A stretch of 64,000 nt of DNA from Ursus arctos (lineage: Eukaryota; Chordata; Mammalia; Carnivora; Ursidae): NCBI RefSeq assembly GCF_023065955.2, contig NW_026622808.1, forward strand, positions 43,412,475-43,476,474, read 5' to 3'. The notes under the pieces are model-generated. The model was given only the letters and a program-made list of their open reading frames with translations. It ran no database searches and was not told the origin of the DNA. The position numbers and the translations under genes are program-made. Positions 59,953 to 64,000 of this stretch are shown here, in pieces (within the stretch, counting starts at the first letter, position 1; each line of letters opens with the position of its first letter).

Positions 59953-60187
59953 CTTTTTTTTTTTTTTTTTAAGAGAGAGAGAGCAAGTGAGGGGGGCAGG
60001 TGGGGAGGGGGAGACAGGGGCTGAGTGGGGGAGGGAGACAGGGGCAGAGGAAAGAGAGAATCTTAAGCAGGCTCCATGCCCGTCATGAAGCTGACTTGGG
60101 GCTTGATCACATGACCCTGAGTTCCTGACCTGAGCCAAAATCAAGAGTAGGACACCTAACCGACTGAGCAAGCCACCCAGCATCCCC
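59953..60187 (-). mobile_element. SINEC, minus orientation, with internal GA-rich duplication
   Basis: T run, aagagagagagagcaagtga, then gggggagacaggggctgagt and again gggagggagacaggggcaga (about 60007-60050), a tandem internal repeat that lengthens the copy to about 235 bp. Body gcttgatcacatgaccctga and head gccacccagcatcccc. Confidence 0.93.
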
Positions 60188-62315
60188 GACATCAATGCCG
60201 AAAGATGGTGAGCCAGGTCTCCCCCGAGTGCTTTGTAGAAACACCATTGCAGGAAGGAAGGACCGCTTCCATGTAGGGAAAATAATGAATCACGGCATCC
60301 GCGGATGCTCTTGCACATGTGAGGCTACACAATTCTAGAAGGTGCACTCACTTCATAGCCACTGGCGAGTAATGTGTCTAGAGAAAAGACCACCTTTATT
60401 CTAGTTCACACACATCTTTGGGTCAGCAGCCCTCTAGAAGATCTAGGAGAACGGCAAGCGGGAAGGTTGATTTTAAAGGATTTTTAAAGCAAATCAATTA
60501 AAATAGAATGGGCAAGGGATGGATATATCTGTTGTTAAACCACTAAAGAGAGTAAGTGCTTTTGTAGCTAATTTATAGAAATACAGAAATTAAAATAATT
60601 GTGTTCTCTTTGTTGAAGTAGAAATCTCTACTATTCTCTGCGGTTAGCCTGATTTGAATTCCTGTAAAAATGTAAAATACCAAATGCCATTAAAATCCTG
60701 TTTAAGAATATTCTGTTATTCTGATAATACTCTACCTAGCTTATCTGTTTAAAGAAAGAAATATGAAAAACTTACATTGACAGGAGAGCTAAAATGACAG
60801 GGGAATGATTGGGTAATTTGTGGAAGGATGCTTTGCTTTGAAAACAACACACAAAAGGATTTGATTGGCTCCGCTTAAGTTTATTGAGTCGAGAATACCA
60901 GGTACTCAGAATGACCTTTCCTTAAGTAGGCCTGTATGTTTTTAGACCAAGAAGTCTTCCATCATCACCATCTGAACTGGTTTTTCTTTCTACCGCTGTT
61001 GCTTCACTGTTCCTTGTTGAACACTTCCCCTCCATTTCCCGTCAGAATCCACGTGGCTTCTTCGTGTGCAAACCTCTTCCTGGCTTTCCATCTGATGCTT
61101 CTACAAAGTTGGTATCCCCCAGCTTTTCGCAGTTGTGTTGACTGTGGGTTTACGGGTTTGATGATTGTGTTTTTTCAAAAAGCACATGATTATTGCTGAA
61201 TTAATCGTGATGTGAGGGGGACATCTCCTTTGTTTTACTACCTAGTAGTCATTGTGGGAATGCCTAAAATTTTATTTATATTTCCTGATTCCCTTGAACT
61301 ATGGAATTATAAATGCATGATTTTTGAAGAGCAGCTACATTTAGAAACTTTTCTCATGTGATGTTCTCGCCAGCCTCCTTGGTAGACCTTTCTGGGTAGA
61401 GTCTCTTCTGAATCTTTGCATCAGACGCCAGGATATAAAATTTTTATTACGTCTGCATCCGGCGGCCCAGTCAATGGCATATGCCTTGTACATTTAAGAA
61501 ATAAATAAATTGCATCCTGATTTATTTACAGATTGTCTTAAAGTGTTTCTTTTTGACAACTGCTCTTCAATAAGGTTTCTTCATTTGATGTTTCAGTTTC
61601 GCTCCTCCTGGCAACGTTGAGGCCCCTTGTCCCGGTATTTTTTTTTTTTTTTCTATTTCTGTTTAAATTTCTGCCCAGAATATGACCGCGATCGCTTGGT
61701 TTTCTCTAACACCTCCGGCTCAGTGGTTGCCCCCTTTTCACTTCTGCCCTCACTTCAGAGTCGAAAGCAAACTTCAAAACTCAAATGTTTCACAAGTTGC
61801 TAACCCATTCTTTATATCATGTCGGTGGTACAGACTGCTTAATTATTTTTCTCCATCTGGAGAGGCTTAGTAATTAAATGAAATGGCAGCACCTAGGATT
61901 ATTTATAGACCTTGAGAAGGCAGGAGGAGTTCTTGATGACTCATCTATCTAGGGCTGGCGAGGAAGGCTTTTTCTCCACTTCCCTGCATTCCACCTTCCC
62001 TCCCCCCTCCACTGCAGGTAGATGGGATTCGTCCTTCCTTTAACCTGCTGTTCTGTGAGCATCCCATCGTGCATTAAAGCTGTTACTTTACTTGCCTGCT
62101 TCTGCCTTCGTAGTGTGAGATCATTGAGGACTGGGAGTCTACGCTTACTCATCACTGCATCTCTTGCAAGTGACTAACACCGTGGCTTGGTTGTGCCAAT
62201 ACCTGAGTTCAGTGGAGACATACTTAGGCTACATCATCTTGAATGGAGAGGAACAGCCTGATAGCCTGTCAGCTAAGGTGTATCAGGTACAGGGAGGTGA
62301 GGGACCTGAGAATAT
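60188..62315. other. Unassigned 2.1-kb intron block
   Basis: No exon or named repeat. A T run lies at about 61640-61653. Sequence at 61590-61635 has an acceptor-like tttcag but no donor or homologous coding sequence. Confidence 0.5.
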
Positions 62316-62319
62316 TAGA

Positions 62320-62450
62320 ACGGAAACTCTTTGAGGCTGAGGTCCATGTCTTGTTCCTCTTCTGTGTGTCCCTACCACCCACCTTGCCCTTGCCCTTCTA
62401 TCAGTCTTGACCTTAGTTACTCTTTAGGAAATATATACTGAGTAGGGCTA
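62320..62450 (+). repeat. L2/MIR-type 3' scrap (tentative)
   Basis: acggaaactctttgaggctg aggtccatgtcttgttc, then ttactctttaggaaatatat act resembles the terminal L2 signature (aagctcc..gagggcaggg..tgttc). Confidence 0.5.
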
Positions 62451-62732
62451 AGTTATAGGAAACCTCTCAGGGTCCTACCACAACGTCAGTCATCTGGGCA
62501 GTGGATGAGCATGGCTAGTGGTTGTGTAAGCTTCACCTAAAAGGGGCTGTGGTCATATAGAAGTTGAAGACCATCTCTTGAGATGGTCAAGGACATGAAC
62601 GTGAAGGCTACGAGTCTCCTGATTCACCGAGGATGGTAACGGGGCTCCATTGGGTCTAACATGCCAACAAAGGAATATTTTTCTCCCTTTATGCCTGTGG
62701 TTGTGAAAAGGCAACAGCGCTTTATAAATCTT

Positions 62733-62929
62733 TTTTTTTTTTTTAAGATTTTATTTATTTATTTGACAGACAGACAGCGAGAGAGGGAACACAAGCAGGG
62801 GGAGTGGGAGAGGAAGAAGCAGACTCCCAGCAGAGCAGGGAGCCTGATGCGGGGCTCAATCCCAGGACCCTGGGATCAGGCCCTGGGCCGAAGGCAGACA
62901 CTACAGCTGAGCCACCCAGGAGCCCCAGG
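62733..62929 (-). mobile_element. SINEC, ursid-type, minus orientation
   Basis: T run, gacagcgagagagggaacac aagcagggggagtggg, ctcaatcccaggaccctggg and gccacccaggagcccc. Perfect 14-bp target duplication gctttataaatctt at 62719-62732 and 62930-62943. Confidence 0.97.
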
Positions 62930-63043
62930 GCTTTATAAATCTTGAAGTAGTAGTACATTCAGAGGCCTCAAAGGAGTGTTTCAGTGCCAAGAATATGGGG
63001 ATATATCTGTACCAGAGAATGTTTTTTATGAAGTTTCCTACTA

Positions 63044-63227
63044 GGGCGCCTGGGTGGCTCAGTCAGTTGAGAGTCCTACTCTTGATTTCGGCTCAGGTCA
63101 TGATCTCAGGGTTGTGAGATCAAGCCCTGTGTCAGGCTCCCCATTCTACAGGGAATCTGCTTGAGATTCTCTCTCTCTCTCTCTTTCAAATAAATAAATA
63201 TATCTTTAAAAAAATAAAAAATAAATA
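63044..63227 (+). mobile_element. SINEC, sense
   Basis: gggcgcctgggtggctcagt head, gtgagatcaagccctgtgtc agg body, (CT)n and AAATAAATAAATATATC tail. Target duplication aagtttcctac at 63031-63041 and 63228-63238. Confidence 0.96.
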
Positions 63228-63238
63228 AAGTTTCCTAC

Positions 63239-64000
63239 CAAAATACTTTTATCTCAGATGGTCGATGGAGAGGCTTTTGCAGATTATTTTGCTGTATTTC
63301 TTTCTGTCTTGCCTCTGGTTGTTTCTTATTTATATCCTTCTGGGGTCTCTTTGTGATAGCTGATGGGTTAGTTTCTGTGTGTTTCAGGGCACCTATACGT
63401 ATGTTTCTTTGCTTTCTCATGCTCTTGCTATTCCGTGTTTTTCTTCCTCTGTCCCCCTTTTTCTCCTTCATTTTCTCTAACTGAACAAAATGTAATATTT
63501 TCTCATTTATTTATTCATGTGCTCATTTGCTAACTCATTTGTTCATTCTGCAATATTTATTAAGCACCTTCTCTGTGCCTCTCTCTATGAAAATTGTCAG
63601 TGTATCCTCAGAACCCTAGCCTGCCCACAAAGTAATTGGGGAACTGGAGGTTCTGAAAAGAGTTGGCATCTGAAGCCTTCCTTCAATGGTATCATCATTT
63701 TATTGGAATAGGAAAGGCAGGTCAGGTAAGGGGGATGAAATATCAAGGAAAAAATACAGCAATTATATCTTGTGCACATTTTCAAAATGGTAAATATTTC
63801 GTTTTAAAGTATGAAGTTCCTATTTGTGAATTTTAGAACAGGGCTCTCCTTTCTGCATTTTTTTTTCTTTCCTCCATCTTTCTACAAAGCAAAACACCAC
63901 TGTGAAAGTATAAATCCTCCCTTTTATGCATGGTGACCTAAATCGATCTTTTTATTTTTTTTAACCATCCCCTAGGAGACTTTTCCTTTTTTAAATGAAG
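63239..64000. other. No recognised feature
   Basis: Intron to the window edge. A weak old-repeat signature (gcaatatttattaagcacct tctctgtgcc, about 63551-63580) may be an antisense L2 or MIR scrap. Confidence 0.45.

Larger units (their letters stand above)
56486..64000 (+). other. PTPRG: Intron of PTPRG downstream of the exon (partial)
   Basis: The next expected PTPRG coding segment (starting with Val-Ser after FFQ) was not found before the window ends, so this stretch is taken as the 5' part of the following intron. It holds one DNA-transposon relic, a MIR, L2 pieces and three SINEs. Confidence 0.75.

Noticed and set aside
59938..60318. 126-aa minus-strand frame
   Set aside because: Reads through a SINE; Ser/Pro/Leu-rich because of the GA/CT tract.
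61590..61640. Possible splice acceptor (tttcag followed by a GC-richer stretch)
   Set aside because: No open continuation matching the expected next PTPRG segment and no donor; runs into a T homopolymer.
1..64000. CRISPR array, operon, phage or other prokaryotic system
   Set aside because: No regularly spaced repeats, no long ORFs and a mammalian repeat landscape throughout.

Overview
This window is mammalian nuclear DNA from a carnivore, most likely a bear or giant panda. The evidence is about nineteen tRNA-derived carnivore SINEs (SINEC). Several belong to the subfamily whose head reads GGCACAGCGGTTAAGCG and whose tail is rich in CTCCCACTCCCCCTGCTTG, a type I associate with ursids. A 5'-truncated carnivore L1 is also present. 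There is no sign of bacterial or viral gene organisation: no operons, no long ORFs, no CRISPR array.

Only one coding segment is supported. It is a 96-bp internal exon on the plus strand at 56390-56485 with a consensus acceptor and donor. It encodes 32 residues of the carbonic-anhydrase-like ectodomain of receptor-type protein tyrosine phosphatase gamma (PTPRG). No other PTPRG exon was recognised, so 1-56389 and 56486-64000 are read as parts of the two flanking introns. The large intron size fits this gene.

The introns are mosaics of transposable-element relics in unannotated single-copy DNA. Old layer: L2 fragments on both strands, MIRs, L1M-type 3' fragments, three MER5A-like hAT relics, other hAT-like pieces, a nearly complete MER2 (Tigger family) and two MaLR LTRs, one of them a solo LTR with perfect 5-bp target duplications. 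Young layer: SINEC copies, most with clear target duplications, and a carnivore L1 in minus orientation.

Region by region: 1-9 kb carries L2 pieces and seven SINEs. 9-27 kb carries L2/MIR relics, the solo LTR and a local 0.27-kb direct duplication (23.1 and 24.0 kb). 27.8-28.7 kb holds a SINE and an L1 sharing related target sites. 31.7-40.1 kb holds MER2, hAT relics, an MLT1 LTR and further SINEs. 40.1-56.4 kb is repeat-poor with L1M relics and microsatellites. 56.4 kb is the exon. 57-64 kb is intron with a DNA-transposon relic and three SINEs.

I found no undescribed biological system. The most useful second looks are the nested insertion at 27.85-28.70 kb, the duplication at 23.1/24.0 kb, the inverted SINE pairs, and the repeat-free blocks that could be conserved noncoding elements. 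Repeat names come from recalled consensus motifs, not from a search, so boundaries of old elements are approximate.
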